Shown here piece by piece: positions 10,107 through 20,310 of a stretch of 64,000 bases of DNA. Source of the DNA: Hyperoodon ampullatus. Taxonomy: Eukaryota > Chordata > Mammalia > Artiodactyla > Ziphiidae. The stretch lies in the NCBI GenBank assembly GCA_949752795.1, contig OX457058.1:170626223-170690222 (forward strand). The letters run 5' to 3'. Under the pieces are notes generated by a model. The model did no database searches, was not told the DNA's origin, and was given only the letters and a program-made list of their open reading frames with translations. Made by a program: the position numbers and the translations under genes. The first letter of the stretch is position 1; each line of letters opens with the position of its first letter.

Positions 10107-10311
10107 TGTTTCCACCTGGCCTTGGCTGATTGGACCAGGGGCGGACACCTCACCCTGATAGGCAGAGCACCCCTCAGTGTTTCCACCCTGGTGTTCGCTG
10201 ATTGGACGAGGGGCGCATACCTAGGAGGCTGCTGGCTGGTGATTGGCCAGCCCCAGCAGCTCTGCCTTAGAGGGTTTGCATGTGGGCTGTTCCGAGGAGT
10301 CAGTTTATAAG
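10107..10311 (+). promoter_or_regulatory. Promoter-like block: three inverted CCAAT boxes and a TATA-like site
   Basis: ATTGG (reverse CCAAT, the NF-Y site) occurs at 10129-10133, 10201-10205 and 10242-10246. The first two lie inside a tandem duplication, 10107-10150 and 10178-10222, sharing 'gctgattggac' and 'aggggcg'. A TATA-like tttataag follows at 10304-10311, 58 bp after the last box. The arrangement resembles an RNA polymerase II promoter or the U3 part of an LTR. No coding exon is visible downstream, so the role is inferred only. Confidence 0.4.
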
Positions 10312-11075
10312 TAGGTCCAGAAGCAGGCAGAACAGGTGGGGCGCTGAGGCACCACTAAGGTGACTAGTAGAGATCGAAGAGCAGACACCTATTCTGAAAG
10401 GCTGGAGATGGGCTTGAGACCCAGAGCTACTCCTTTATCTCCAGTGCTGGTCTAGCGTTCCCTCAGGCTGGTGGCGGGGGGCACCAAGCTTCCCTGCCCC
10501 CTCACTTCCCGCCTCCTCTTACAGTAGCATGCCTCTTAGCCGAGCTTGTCCTGGTCAGCTGCGACAAGGATTCCTAAACTCTTCGCAGGCACGTTTTCAA
10601 AGTCAGCATGTATGGCAGGCAAGCCGGTGGCACGGCCACAGCCCAACTGCTGCTCCTGAGAAAAGTGCGGAAGGCTTACGATGAAGAACCTTCCCCTCCC
10701 CCCATCCCCCCACCCGCCCCCCATCTCTAGCTTGTCAAAGCGGGAGGGGAGAAGGGTCGGGTGCTTTAAATATTAAAGGACCTCTCTTGATTATGCAGTT
10801 ACTTGGTTTGTTAGTTTTATAATCAGGAGGACCCACTAATATGTTAAAGGAATTTATTCAATATAAATATTGGACAAGTATTTAGCTACAGTGAACCGTG
10901 GGGAGGTGGGAAGTAATAGAGCATAGCAACCAGCTCAAACATATTCATTTATCCTCACCATGCAAGTTTGCATAATTAAAGACATAATAATTAATTGCCT
11001 TTGCTTTCATCTCCAGACACAAAATATTTTACTCTCTGACACATCTGTTGGGCGTGTGATGTATGTTTTCTCCCT
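10312..11075. other. Region downstream of the promoter-like block
   Basis: It begins with 'gtaggtccagaagcaggcag' and has an acceptor-like pyrimidine stretch ending 'ctcttacag' at about 10524. If 10107-10311 is an LTR, this would hold R/U5 or an untranslated exon. No open frame of note is present. A C-rich run lies at 10690-10720, and AT-rich unique sequence follows to 11075. Confidence 0.35.
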
Positions 11076-11079
11076 TCTC

Positions 11080-11240
11080 TTTCAGAATAGAAAACCAGTA
11101 AGGTGGAGTCAGGCCTGCTCTTTTTTGCAGATGAGGGAGCCAAGTGCCCACAGGACTGGTAGTGCATTGCCCAAGATCTCAGGAGGTTAGAGGCAGAGAA
11201 GAGACTAGAACCACGGTGTAGAGCCCCCAGGCCCTGCTCC
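11080..11240 (-). repeat. MIR SINE relic
   Basis: 'tttgcagatgagggagccaa', 'gcattgcccaagatctcagg' and 'gcagagaagagactagaacc' follow the reverse complement of MIR. Confidence 0.6.
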
Positions 11241-11319
11241 TGCCAATACCCCACACTCTCCTTGTTACCTACGGGCAAGCTGTCCTCATGGAGTTGGGCA
11301 CTGTGAGCCTGAGCAGGCT

Positions 11320-11480
11320 TCCAGAGCAGCTGCAAGGCCACCACCTCCAGGAAGCCCTTCCTAATGGCCCCAGTCCGTTTTGACCTCTCCCGATTTGGGT
11401 TTGCCCTGTGCTTCATCCATATCTACCTTGATGTACCTGTTTGTTGGATGAATGAGTGCATAAGTGATTGAAAGAATGAA
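11320..11480 (+). repeat. L2 relic
   Basis: 'ccacctccaggaagcccttc' and the closing 'ttgttggatgaatgagtg' match the L2 3' region in sense orientation. Confidence 0.6.
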
Positions 11481-11584
11481 AAGAACAGTGATTCTGTTGG
11501 GATGTCAGTGGGCACTTTATAAACTGGTAGCCAGAGATGGTATGAGAGGTGATGAGAGGGGTACGAGAGGTGATGGGAGGGTAG

Positions 11585-11835
11585 AGGTTAAGAGCAGAAT
11601 GGCAGGGACCTGGCTTCTAACTCCACCCTACCACTCACTGGTGGTGCGGCCTTAGGCCATTTCCTTAACCTCCCTTAGCCTCTGTTTACCTGTCTACAAC
11701 CGAGGATAATAGGAGCCTCTCACTCCATTGCACTGTTGTGGGGATTAAACAAGAGAATGCAAGCAAAGCATTAGCACCATTCCTGGTACATAGTAAGTGC
11801 TCAATAAACACATTATTAAACAGATGTTATCATGG
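11585..11835 (+). repeat. MIR SINE, nearly full length
   Basis: All MIR landmarks are seen: 'acctggcttctaactccacc', 'cctctgtttacctgtctaca', 'ggggattaaacaagagaatg', 'attcctggtacatagtaagt' and 'gctcaataaac'. This is one of the best-preserved MIR copies in the window. Confidence 0.88.
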
Positions 11836-11983
11836 GAAACAGTTCCCACCTCGTAAGCTTTATGTTTCTTCTCTGTGAAAACAAGAACCCACTTTTTTGT
11901 TTGTTTGTTTGTTACTCACATCACTCTGTTATTGGTCAAATCAGTCATACAATCAACTGGGTCATTCCATCACTGGATGACTT

Positions 11984-12075
11984 GAATGATTTTTTTTCTT
12001 TTTTTTTCTTTTTTTTTATACAGCGGGTTCTTATTAGTCACCAATTTTATACACATCAGTGTATACATGAAGGAC
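11984..12075 (-). mobile_element. Short LINE-1 3' end
   Basis: A T-rich stretch with two C interruptions (11988-12018) is followed by 'tacagcgggttcttattagt' and 'ttttatacacatcagtgtat', the L1 3' UTR in reverse orientation. No clear target-site duplication was found. Confidence 0.7.
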
Positions 12076-12344
12076 CCACCTTTTAATAACACTTCTATTT
12101 TTCATTTGAACTGTGAGCATTGATGAAATCTAACCTCTCTCTTGTACTCACCTTCCAGCTCAAGTTCAAAATCCATTTTTTATCTCCAACAATGTAAGTG
12201 GTGCATCCTTACTGGGTCTCAGTTTTGCTCCCGGGGCCTCTACATCTTGGTTAAGGCTGGGCTAGGGTGAGTGAGACACTTATCTCAGGCGCAAACGTAA
12301 GAGGGAATCTGAAAAACTCAGCAATCAAGAGAATTAACACATAT

Positions 12345-12510
12345 ATTTTTACTGTGGCAAAATATACATAACATTCCCAGTTTAACCATTTTTAAGTGGA
12401 CAATTCAGCAGCATTAAGTACATTCACATTATTGTGTAACCATCACCACTATCCATTTCCAGGACTTTTTCATTGTCCCAAACAAATTTTGTGCTGACTA
12501 AACAGTAACT
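12345..12510 (-). mobile_element. Old L1M fragment
   Basis: 'tggcaaaatatacataacat', 'accatttttaagtggacaat' and 'gtgtaaccatcaccactatc' match the reverse complement of an L1M 3' UTR. The same sequence type recurs at 15280-15480, where it continues into ORF2. Confidence 0.8.
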
Positions 12511-12711
12511 CCTGAGAAATAATATTGTAATACAATGTTTTTTAAAAATCAAAATTAGTATAAAAAATCTGCAATGACCAAAATAACAAAACTTTAAAGC
12601 AGAATGAGTACGCTGAAGTGAATTAAATTTTTTTTTTAAATGTCACTTGGTCAAGAGAAACTGCCAAACATGGGAATTCTCTCCACTGAAAATGAGGCTA
12701 GCAAAGAAGTA

Positions 12712-12860
12712 AGTTTTTTTTTTTTAACTGAAGTATGGTTGCGTTACAATGCTGTGTTAGTTTCAGGCATACAGCAAAGTGCTTCAGTTATACGTATGTG
12801 TGTGTGTGTATGCATGTAAACTCTTTCTCAGATTCTTTTCCATTATTGGTTATTACAAGA
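12712..12860 (-). mobile_element. LINE-1 3' end
   Basis: A T run at 12714-12726 is followed by 'gaagtatggttgcgttacaa', 'tgttagtttcaggcatacag' and a short TG run, the reverse complement of an L1 3' UTR. The poly-T start makes it a minus-strand insertion. Confidence 0.75.
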
Positions 12861-13640
12861 TAAAAAAAGTAAATTTTTGAAAATATTATTGATGAGTTTG
12901 CTTCCATTAAAGGCAGGAAAGTAAAATTATAATAAATTCTGTTTGGGATATTAATAAAGTAATTAAACTTAAGATAGTCTTGCGGGGCCTTTGTTCCAAA
13001 ATTAAGAATTTCAAGATGGCAGCAGGAAAGCATTAAATCAAGTCCAAGGCTCTTCTGAGTGTGGGGTGCTGTGTGTCTGACCAGGGCATCACCCTTGCAG
13101 CTGGCTCTGCTGTCACTATTGCCAAAGGACGTCCCCAATCTGGTCCCTGCAGTCCCCAGTCCGGTCCCCTCTCCTCTCTCAGTTGGGTTTCCCTTTCTCT
13201 CTTCATCGGCCCCACCATTTCACAGCTCAGCACTGCAGGCATTGCCCTGCCTAACCTGACTCCACGCCCCCTGCAAAACATCCAGCCTAAACCTCCTCTG
13301 AATGAAGCAGGATGCTGAGCGGAGAGTGTGTATCTGGGCATCCGTCTCTGGAAAAAAAACCCTATGTTCATAGAGCATGTACTGAGCACCTGTGTGCCAG
13401 GCACTGGGCTGGGCATTCTGGATCCAGATGAAAGCAGCACCAAAGCCCTGTCTTGGGGGCTCCACAGGGACCTCAGGAAGTAGGCAGATGATTACAGCGT
13501 GGGTGCCCCGACAGGACTGGCGGCAGAGAGCAGGGGTGCCTTATCTGTTGGAGTGAGCAGAGCGCGGCCCCCTCCTGCCTCTGTGACCCTGCAGGGTAGG
13601 CGGCCTGGGGATCTCTTCTCTCTGACCTGGAAAGGGTGCA
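12861..13640. other. Mostly single-copy DNA with a short L2 piece
   Basis: Unique sequence with no gene. At about 13370-13450, 'gagcacctgtgtgccaggca' followed by 'ctgggctgggcattctgga' is an L2 fragment on the minus strand. The overlapping open frames at 13033-13465 match nothing I know. Confidence 0.5.
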
Positions 13641-13765
13641 GTGAGCCCTGTCTCAGCTTCTCCCCCACCAGCCCAGGGACCTTGCACAAGTCACATCACC
13701 TTCAGGGCCTCAATTTCCTCCCTTGCAAGTGGAAAGCTATCTTCCAACACACCACCCAGGCTCCT
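13641..13765 (+). repeat. MIR SINE relic
   Basis: 'ccttgcacaagtcacatcac' and 'gggcctcaatttcctccctt' follow the MIR core in sense orientation. Confidence 0.5.
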
Positions 13766-13869
13766 CAAAGTAAATCAGCTAAGTGCTTATAAAATCCATA
13801 TACATGTGAGGGAGCGATCCTGTGATCACTGAGCCCCAGGAGCCACACTGACACAGATGCCTGGCTGTT

Positions 13870-14105
13870 TAATAATCATTCAGCAAACACTGGCTGAATC
13901 CCACTGTGTGCTAAGCCCTGTGGAGTCTTAAAGCTCATTTTGTATTTCCATACATCAGTTTTATTCATTCTTCCAGAAGAAGAAGATCATTGCTACTGTC
14001 TATTTTTACAAATGAGGAAACGATGTTACATTGAAGCTCAAGTCACTTGGCTAATTGGGGGCCCTCTGAGATTTGAACCCATCTCTGACTCTGTGCCCAG
14101 TTCTT
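13870..14105 (-). repeat. MIR SINE
   Basis: 'ctatttttacaaatgaggaa', 'gctcaagtcacttggctaat' and 'tgagatttgaacccatctct' match the reverse complement of MIR across most of its length. Confidence 0.8.
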
Positions 14106-14264
14106 TGGTTGTACTTTGAGACCTCTGGCAGACACTCCCCACCTGGCCCGGGGAAGGGATTCCAGGAGGGGGTTTCCATCAGCCTCTTCCTGCCTGCTGC
14201 TGTGCATCCCACCCTCCAGCCCCGCCTCTGCAGGCACCCCTGACCTTGGGGCCTGCGCTCACTC

Positions 14265-14460
14265 TAGCTGCACAGCAGTGGCATCTGACGGGAAAAGCCT
14301 TGAAGCAGGCAGACCTGGCCTTCAGCACCAGTTGTACTTGGCTGGGCCTTGACCTTGACCTCTACACGCTCCTCTGCACAGTGGGAAACAGGTCCTACAG
14401 CATATGGCTGTGAGGACTGCACAGGGCTGTGTGTGAAAGGGCCTGGCACAGAGGATGCTT
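14265..14460 (+). repeat. MIR SINE relic
   Basis: 'gcagacctggccttcagcac', 'acagtgggaaacaggtccta', 'ggctgtgaggactgcac' and 'gggcctggcacagagg' are in MIR order. The 152-codon frame starting at 14349 arises from this element. Confidence 0.65.
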
Positions 14461-14629
14461 TTCTCTTTACCCTGAGCCCATCGGAAGGGACGTGGCTTTA
14501 TTGCACTTGGCAGTGCTCCTGCCAAGCTAGTCTCTCTGGAGCAGGTCACAGCTTCCACCTGCAAGCTTGGTTAGAGGAACCACCATTGCAATCGGATCCA
14601 GAGCCACCCCCGGCAGTCTGTCACCTGTT

Positions 14630-15085
14630 TACAAGCACTTTCAAGACCTCACTGTGTCCCCAGCAGTGTGCTAGGCACGCAGCTGACCCAAGGGAAGACC
14701 TGGCCCCTATTCTTGGGAGCTGGCAGCCTATTAGTGGTGGCAGGACCAAGTGGACACTCCTGGGAAGTAACCTGTGCCCCTCCGTGTTGGTCACCGAAGC
14801 CCTGTGAACTGCTGACAAACGTCACTCCACCCTCCTGAGGGTTGCATGCCATTTGGGCTGTGTGCATTCCAGGAAGTCTTCCTGGAAGAGGAGGAGGCTG
14901 AGAGGTGAAGGGGCTTCTTTGGTTCTCTTCCTGGAGGCACTGGGGTATCAGGAAGGAATGTCGGTAAAATGGGGCTAATAATATGACTCACCTCCCAGGA
15001 TTGTTCCAAGGCAATAATGAAATAATAGAGATGAAATGGCTTCGGACACTGAGTGCCCTATAAATGTCAACTGCTATCATCTCAC
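14630..15085. repeat. L2 fragment followed by MIR fragment
   Basis: At 14650-14760, 'cagcagtgtgctaggcacgc' and 'cctggcccctattcttggga' look like L2 on the minus strand. At 14965-15085, 'ggtaaaatggggctaataat', 'caggattgttccaaggca' and 'gagtgccctataaatgt' are MIR on the plus strand. Confidence 0.6.
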
Positions 15086-15274
15086 CAGCAGTGCCAGCTC
15101 TGCTTCCTGAAACACCTCTCCCTACGGGGCACCCACTTTGACTTGGTTCCTTGGGCTCCAGCCCTAAGGTCCCAGTGTCCTGTCTCACCCTCTCCTATTC
15201 TGACCACTCGACGTGCCATCAACAGGACTTCTATAAAGACTGTTGAGAAACAGCTCATTTTCTCAGAGTTAAAT

Positions 15275-15912
15275 ATGTAGAACGACAAATCTACCATTTT
15301 TACCATTATAATATTTACATTTTGAGTGTACAGTTCAGTGGCAATGGGTATATTTACACCATTGTGCAACCATCACCCATTCATGTCCAGAACTCTTTTT
15401 ATCGTGTCAAACAAAATCTCTATACCCATTAAACCCTAACTCCCCTTTCTCGCCTCCCTCCAGCACCTGGCAACCACCCTTCTACTTTCTGTCTCTACGA
15501 ATTTGACTAAACTAGGTATGTTGCATAAACGGAATCATACCCTATTTGTCTTTTTGTGATTGGCTTATATCACTCAGCATAATATCCTTGAGGTTCATCC
15601 AAGTTATAGCATACTGTAGAATTTTCTTCCTTTTTAAGGCTGAATAATAGTTCATTGTATGGATAAACCACATTTTGTTTATCCATTCATCCATCCAGGG
15701 ACACATGGGTTGTTTCCACCTTTCGGCTATTGTGAATAATGCTGACATGAGTGTACAAACATCTGTTCATGTCTCTGCTTTTCATTCTTTGCAGAATATA
15801 CCCAGAGGTGGAATTGCTGGATCATATGGTAATTCGATGTTTAGTTTTCTGAGGAACTGCCAGGCTGTTTTCTGTGGTGGCTGCACCACTTTCTATTCAT
15901 CAGGGTTACATT
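15275..15912 (-). mobile_element. LINE-1 relic (3' UTR into ORF2)
   Basis: Reading the plus strand it runs from the L1M 3' UTR ('gtgtacagttcagtggcaat', 'gcaaccatcacccattcatg') into the reverse complement of ORF2 ('aaggctgaataatagttcat', 'ttccacctttcggctattgt', 'tggaattgctggatcatatg'). It stops at 'ctattcatcagggttac', the 5' truncation. No target-site duplication was read. Confidence 0.92.
15542..15748 (-). pseudogene. LINE-1 ORF2 C-terminal remnant
   Basis: A 68-codon open stretch encodes a piece of the L1 ORF2 protein C-terminal domain. The order 'IAERWKQP', 'MDEWINKMW', 'MNYYSALKR' and 'TWMNLKDIMLSDISQSQKDK' fits the family. The intact protein (endonuclease plus reverse transcriptase) is over 1,200 residues, so this is a dead fragment. 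It lies inside the L1 relic at 15275-15912. Confidence 0.88.
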
Positions 15913-15949
15913 TGACCAAGTCTTTCCGAGCTTATTCTGTGGCAGGTGT

Positions 15950-17880
15950 AATATGAGTTAAAAGCCCATATAGAAGGTAACATTTACAAATAGGAAAGAC
16001 CAGGTCAAGGAGCAACTAGGGGACTTTCAGAAAACGTAGGAAGAGCCATCAGGAGGTATTTGAGGGAAGAACTCTGAGCATACCGAGTGCCAATATGTAG
16101 AACGACTGCGTTCCAGAGCCTTTGAGCGTACTTGTAATCACGTATAATTTTATTACTTCTTACCAGATGCCTGGTAAACCCCTTAATATGAAAAGCAATG
16201 ATTTTTCTTTTGCTAAAGGACTTGGGAAATACCTATTCTGAAACCATGAATACCAGAGGTACCAAACAGAGCAAAAATGCCCATGCAAAGCCATCTAGCT
16301 GTCCCAATAAAGAGCATTATAGGAACAGGGGATTTTTTGTACACGCTTATAAAATGATTATACTTGTTTTGAGAATGTCCTGGCTTGAGCATGGCTGTTA
16401 CAGACTCATTTCATAAGTTGATTTATTTTTTTCATGGTATCTGCAGGAACCTGTGTTTTCATTCCAGTTGGCTTTTTTGTTGTTGTTTCCCTTCTCACCC
16501 CTTACCCTCCCCCATATCACATCTGAAAAATCTCTTTCTGGCACATTTGAAAGTGGCAAGCATTGTGAGAGGTCCTCAGGGCTCCGGAATCCTTGTTCAT
16601 GTTCTCAGCTGTTAACATTCCGGTTTGAGACTGCCCTTGCCTTAAATATTTGCTGGCCATTTCTGTTGTTGCCTTTACCCAAATAACATCGACTTCAGCT
16701 CGTTGCTCTCTGGGAAAGGGCCGGTGAGCAGTTTTCTGACAGTTGTGTATTGAACGCAGGTGGCTTCATGAATGCATTTTCTGTCTGACTCAGTACATTA
16801 ACCATAACCCACAGTTTCTTCCAAATGAACTGGAATGAATTAAATTGTTTAATAAAACCTTACTTACCTGGATAAACTCATTTCTATTTTGCATTTAGAT
16901 TCCCTAATGCATCTTTCCAGATTGTTATTTGTAAAATAAAAAGCTAGACGGGTTTACTTAGAAAGCCAAACATCAGACCCTAATCCTGGTTTCTATTCAA
17001 GTGCTTTGCAACGTCTTTTTTTTTTTCCCCCACATTTCCTACCACGATATGAACTGTTGCATATTCCATGTAGCATGAATTGATAACTCCCACCCTGGGT
17101 CCAAATTAAGAGCTGGGCATTGAATTTGCTTCTCTACAAACGTTTCTTTCCCTCACATGCCTGAAGCCTTACTGGTTCAGACAGAGAGGAGACAGAAGTT
17201 GCATATTGGGAAATTGATTTTAAAGCACTGCCCGCGCAGAATGCCTGGACTGACTTTGGGTTGAAGCTCTCCAGGATTATCAAGGGTCCAACTAAGAAGC
17301 TGCTAATAGGAAAGCTTCTATACCCCCTGTAAGATCATTCTAGAAGACTGAATCTTCCAGAAGAGCTAACTTGGTAAACTGAGCTAGAGGGTAGTTTTTG
17401 GAGAAATCTGGGCCTGAAGAATCAATAATCGTTCCTCTCTTCCTTGCCAGAAGCAGTTTCTGGCATACAGTGCGCCTTAAGTGAGGGCTTGCTGTATGGA
17501 TTAACTGAATAAATGAATAACGAGGATGACTTACTTCGTCATGTTTCTCTTTTTGCCTTTTTCCAGAAACCCGGTGCCAAATTCAGTGCTCAAATACAAT
17601 TAACTACATTAGCTCGGATATTTGATCTCATTGCTTCCCCTCTTTCTTTTTAAAAATTTAAAAGTTCTACTTAAGCAATTTTACTATATACCTGCCTTAA
17701 TGTAAAGTGCTAAACATAATGTCCGTCTGATTGAGCCAACACACACCAAGCATATATTTTTTCAGATGTCACCTTCCTTAATCTGCTCGCCAGTCTTGTG
17801 TGCCAGGAATCAGTGCTCTATTTAACAGATGAGGAAACCTAAACATTTTTGTCCTCGACTTTCTGGGGTCAGGGGAGTGG
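15950..17880. other. Repeat-poor single-copy block, candidate regulatory DNA
   Basis: About 1.9 kb with almost no recognisable repeat. An end piece like MIR or L2 lies at 17460-17520 ('ctggcatacagtgcgcctta', 'gaataaatgaataac'). The sequence is AT-rich with balanced composition, including runs such as 'gaatgaattaaattgtttaa' (16832) and 'gcatattccatgtagcatga' (17058). I infer possible conserved noncoding function from the lack of insertions alone. No exon is seen. Confidence 0.35.
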
Positions 17881-17884
17881 TAGC

Positions 17885-18115
17885 TGACATTTCTCTAGTG
17901 CTTCCTAAAGGCCAGGCAGTGTGCTGATCATTTGACTTAATCCTCAAAAAAAAAAAAAAAAAAATTCACCAGGTCGATATTCTTGGCAGCCCCATTTTAT
18001 AGATGAAGAAACTGAGACATGGGAGATTGAGTAATTCACTAGAGGGCACACAGCTGGGAAATGGAGGAGGTGGGATTTGAACCAGGACTCTGACCTCGCA
18101 GATCATTGCACCCAA
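17885..18115 (-). repeat. MIR SINE with internal A run
   Basis: 'ctagtgcttcctaaaggcca', 'cattttatagatgaagaaac' and 'gggatttgaaccaggactct' match reversed MIR. An A run of about 19 at 17946-17964 interrupts it and is a mononucleotide microsatellite. Confidence 0.85.
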
Positions 18116-18119
18116 CATG

Positions 18120-19980
18120 ATTTGTCGCTTCAATGCGAGAATACTGATGCGTCAATGTCTTCATTCAGATGTAAATTATTTCTTCCCATAATTGCAGTGA
18201 TCCAGATGCCTGTACACTACTAACTGGGCTTAGGCTAAAAGCGAAGTGAGTATTATTCCAGAACGAAATGGCTACTAGACCAGGCACCGCTGGAAGAAGG
18301 GATAGTCTCAGGCTGCATGAATTCAGCTTTGCTGTGTGTTTCGGGGGCCCCCTGATGAAGAAAGGGGGCTGGCCAGGCTGGAGGGAGCCCTAAGCCTGAC
18401 ACTGTCCCCACCTCTCTGTTCTGACCTCGGGCAGCATCTCCCTTGGGAAGCATCTTCCGCTGATGAAACCAGGCCATCAGACTGGATGTTGGCAGCTCAG
18501 TGAACCTTCTTTCTCTTCCCTCCCCCTGGCCTTTTGCGGGAGAGACAGCTCTGAACAGCCCCCTGCCTGCAGGCCTGCTGCAAATGAGTCCTTCCCGTCA
18601 AACTGCCTGAGAAACTCGACAGGAACGTCAGAGATGAGGTGCTTGAGGTTTATCAAGTTTTCGAGATTACATCTCCATAAACCCCTTTACAAGGCCGCTC
18701 AGCACCGGCGTCCGGAGCCTCCCGGTACATCACTGCCACCTCTAGTTCGGTGAGTCAGGCGGCCCTCACCCGCCGATCAGACCCACCGTGCCATTGTGAG
18801 GAGCAGGGGGAGAAAGCCCAGGGCTGGTTCCCTTATAATCAAATTGTCACTGCACTCTCTGACAGGTTTTTAAGTCACTTAAGGGATCTATTTATATGTG
18901 AAAGCATCAGCATCGTGCAGTAAATCCAACCACAAGCCAGTCCCATATTTTATTAAGTTTAAGTTCAGTGAAAGTGCAGAGCAGACGAGGGTCCTGTGTC
19001 TCTCCGTTACATCTGATTTGCGGTTCCCATAAAAAGGCCCACATGCCGCTGTTTCAGATGTGTTTTGGATTGAAAATAGGATTAATGTGCTAAAGTGTGA
19101 TTAGAATGGTTAAACACGATTAATTGGAACAGACTTCTGCTGCCAGGGGAGCCCCTCCGAGCCTGGCCCGGCTCCAGGTTACCCAGTGAACAAAGCCGGC
19201 CAACTGTCCAACTTTCCCTGCGTCTCGCCTCATGTGCCTTGCCCCTTGCATTTTCTCATCGCCAGCCTGTCTCAGGGCAGATTAAATGCAGCTGAGAATG
19301 TGGGTCTCGCTCGGCGGCCAGCGTCCTCTGGGAATAGGCAGGAACCTCGGCCTGGCCGGGCCTCGACGGGACGGGCCAGGAGCTGCCGAGTGCCGGGGGC
19401 AGCGGGCCAGGTGGCTGGGCCGGGGGTGGGAGTAATTTGGGAGTTTTAAAATGATCTATTAAACCCCTGAACTTTAATCAAGCTGCTACCACACTGACGG
19501 CGCTGATTTATCCTCAGAGGCCAGGCCCAGGCCCGGAGCTCTAGCCAGGCTCCCACGGGCCATTTGGGGTGGGCGAGCAGGAAGGTCACCCACGATCCCT
19601 CTCCGGGGGCGGGGCGTTTGTCTTCAGCCACAAGGCTGGACAAAGCCTTCGTCCCACCCCCTGCCCCAAACACAGACGAGGCTTTGAAGTGGAGCACAGC
19701 CAAGCCTCTTCCCGTCCTGCATCCCGAGGCCGCCTGCCTGGAGGTCTCTCCTGGGCTGGGCTCTCGAGGCCCTGGCTGGCTTCCCCCAGTTCAAGTCAGG
19801 GGTAAATGCAGTCTCCCAGGCTGAGGGTGTCCCCGAGTCAACAGGCAGACCTTCCAAGGAGGGAGGATCATGTGATTCCGTGTAAGGCCGACTCAGGGTA
19901 AAAATTTTATAAAAGAGTCATTTCTTATACCAGGTAACTTGAAAGGACTCATTTTAAACAGTGCAGAAGAAAAGTTACTA
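18120..19980. other. Repeat-free single-copy block with CpG-rich patch, candidate regulatory DNA
   Basis: No mobile element is recognised over about 1.9 kb. The part 18900-19130 is AT-rich with several TAAT/ATTA cores ('gattaatgtgctaaagtgtg', 'cacgattaattggaac'). The part 19300-19440 is dense in CpG ('cctcgacgggacggg'). The part 19445-19510 is AT-rich again ('gatctattaaacccctgaac'). This mix is typical of conserved developmental enhancers, but conservation cannot be tested here. No exon or coding frame is supported. Confidence 0.4.
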
Positions 19981-20133
19981 GAGGCCATCTGGCTATGAAG
20001 GAAAGCGTGTTCTGGAAGGGACACGTCCCCCGGGTCCTGGGGCTTCGGAACAGCGGGCCAGGCAAGGCTGGGTTCGTCAGGGAGCTTGGCTGTGATCAGC
20101 TGTACTTTTATTTTTTCTTGGGTTGGCTAAGTA

Positions 20134-20310
20134 AGTGTGTGTATGAGTGTGTGTGTGAGAGAGCATGTCTGTGGAGTGTGTGTGTGAAAGAATGTGTCTG
20201 TGTGGTATGTGTGCCTGTGTATGTGTCCATGTGTGTTTGTATGAGTGTGTGTGTGTGTGTGGTGTGTAGGTGGGGTATGAGTGTGTCTGTGTGGTACGTG
20301 TGTGTGTGTC
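20134..20310. repeat. Imperfect (TG)n microsatellite
   Basis: A long TG-rich run broken by 'gagag', 'tctg', 'ccatg' and 'ggtatg' units. The open frames at 20077-20393 on both strands, rich in Cys/Val or Thr/His, are products of this repeat. Confidence 0.95.
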
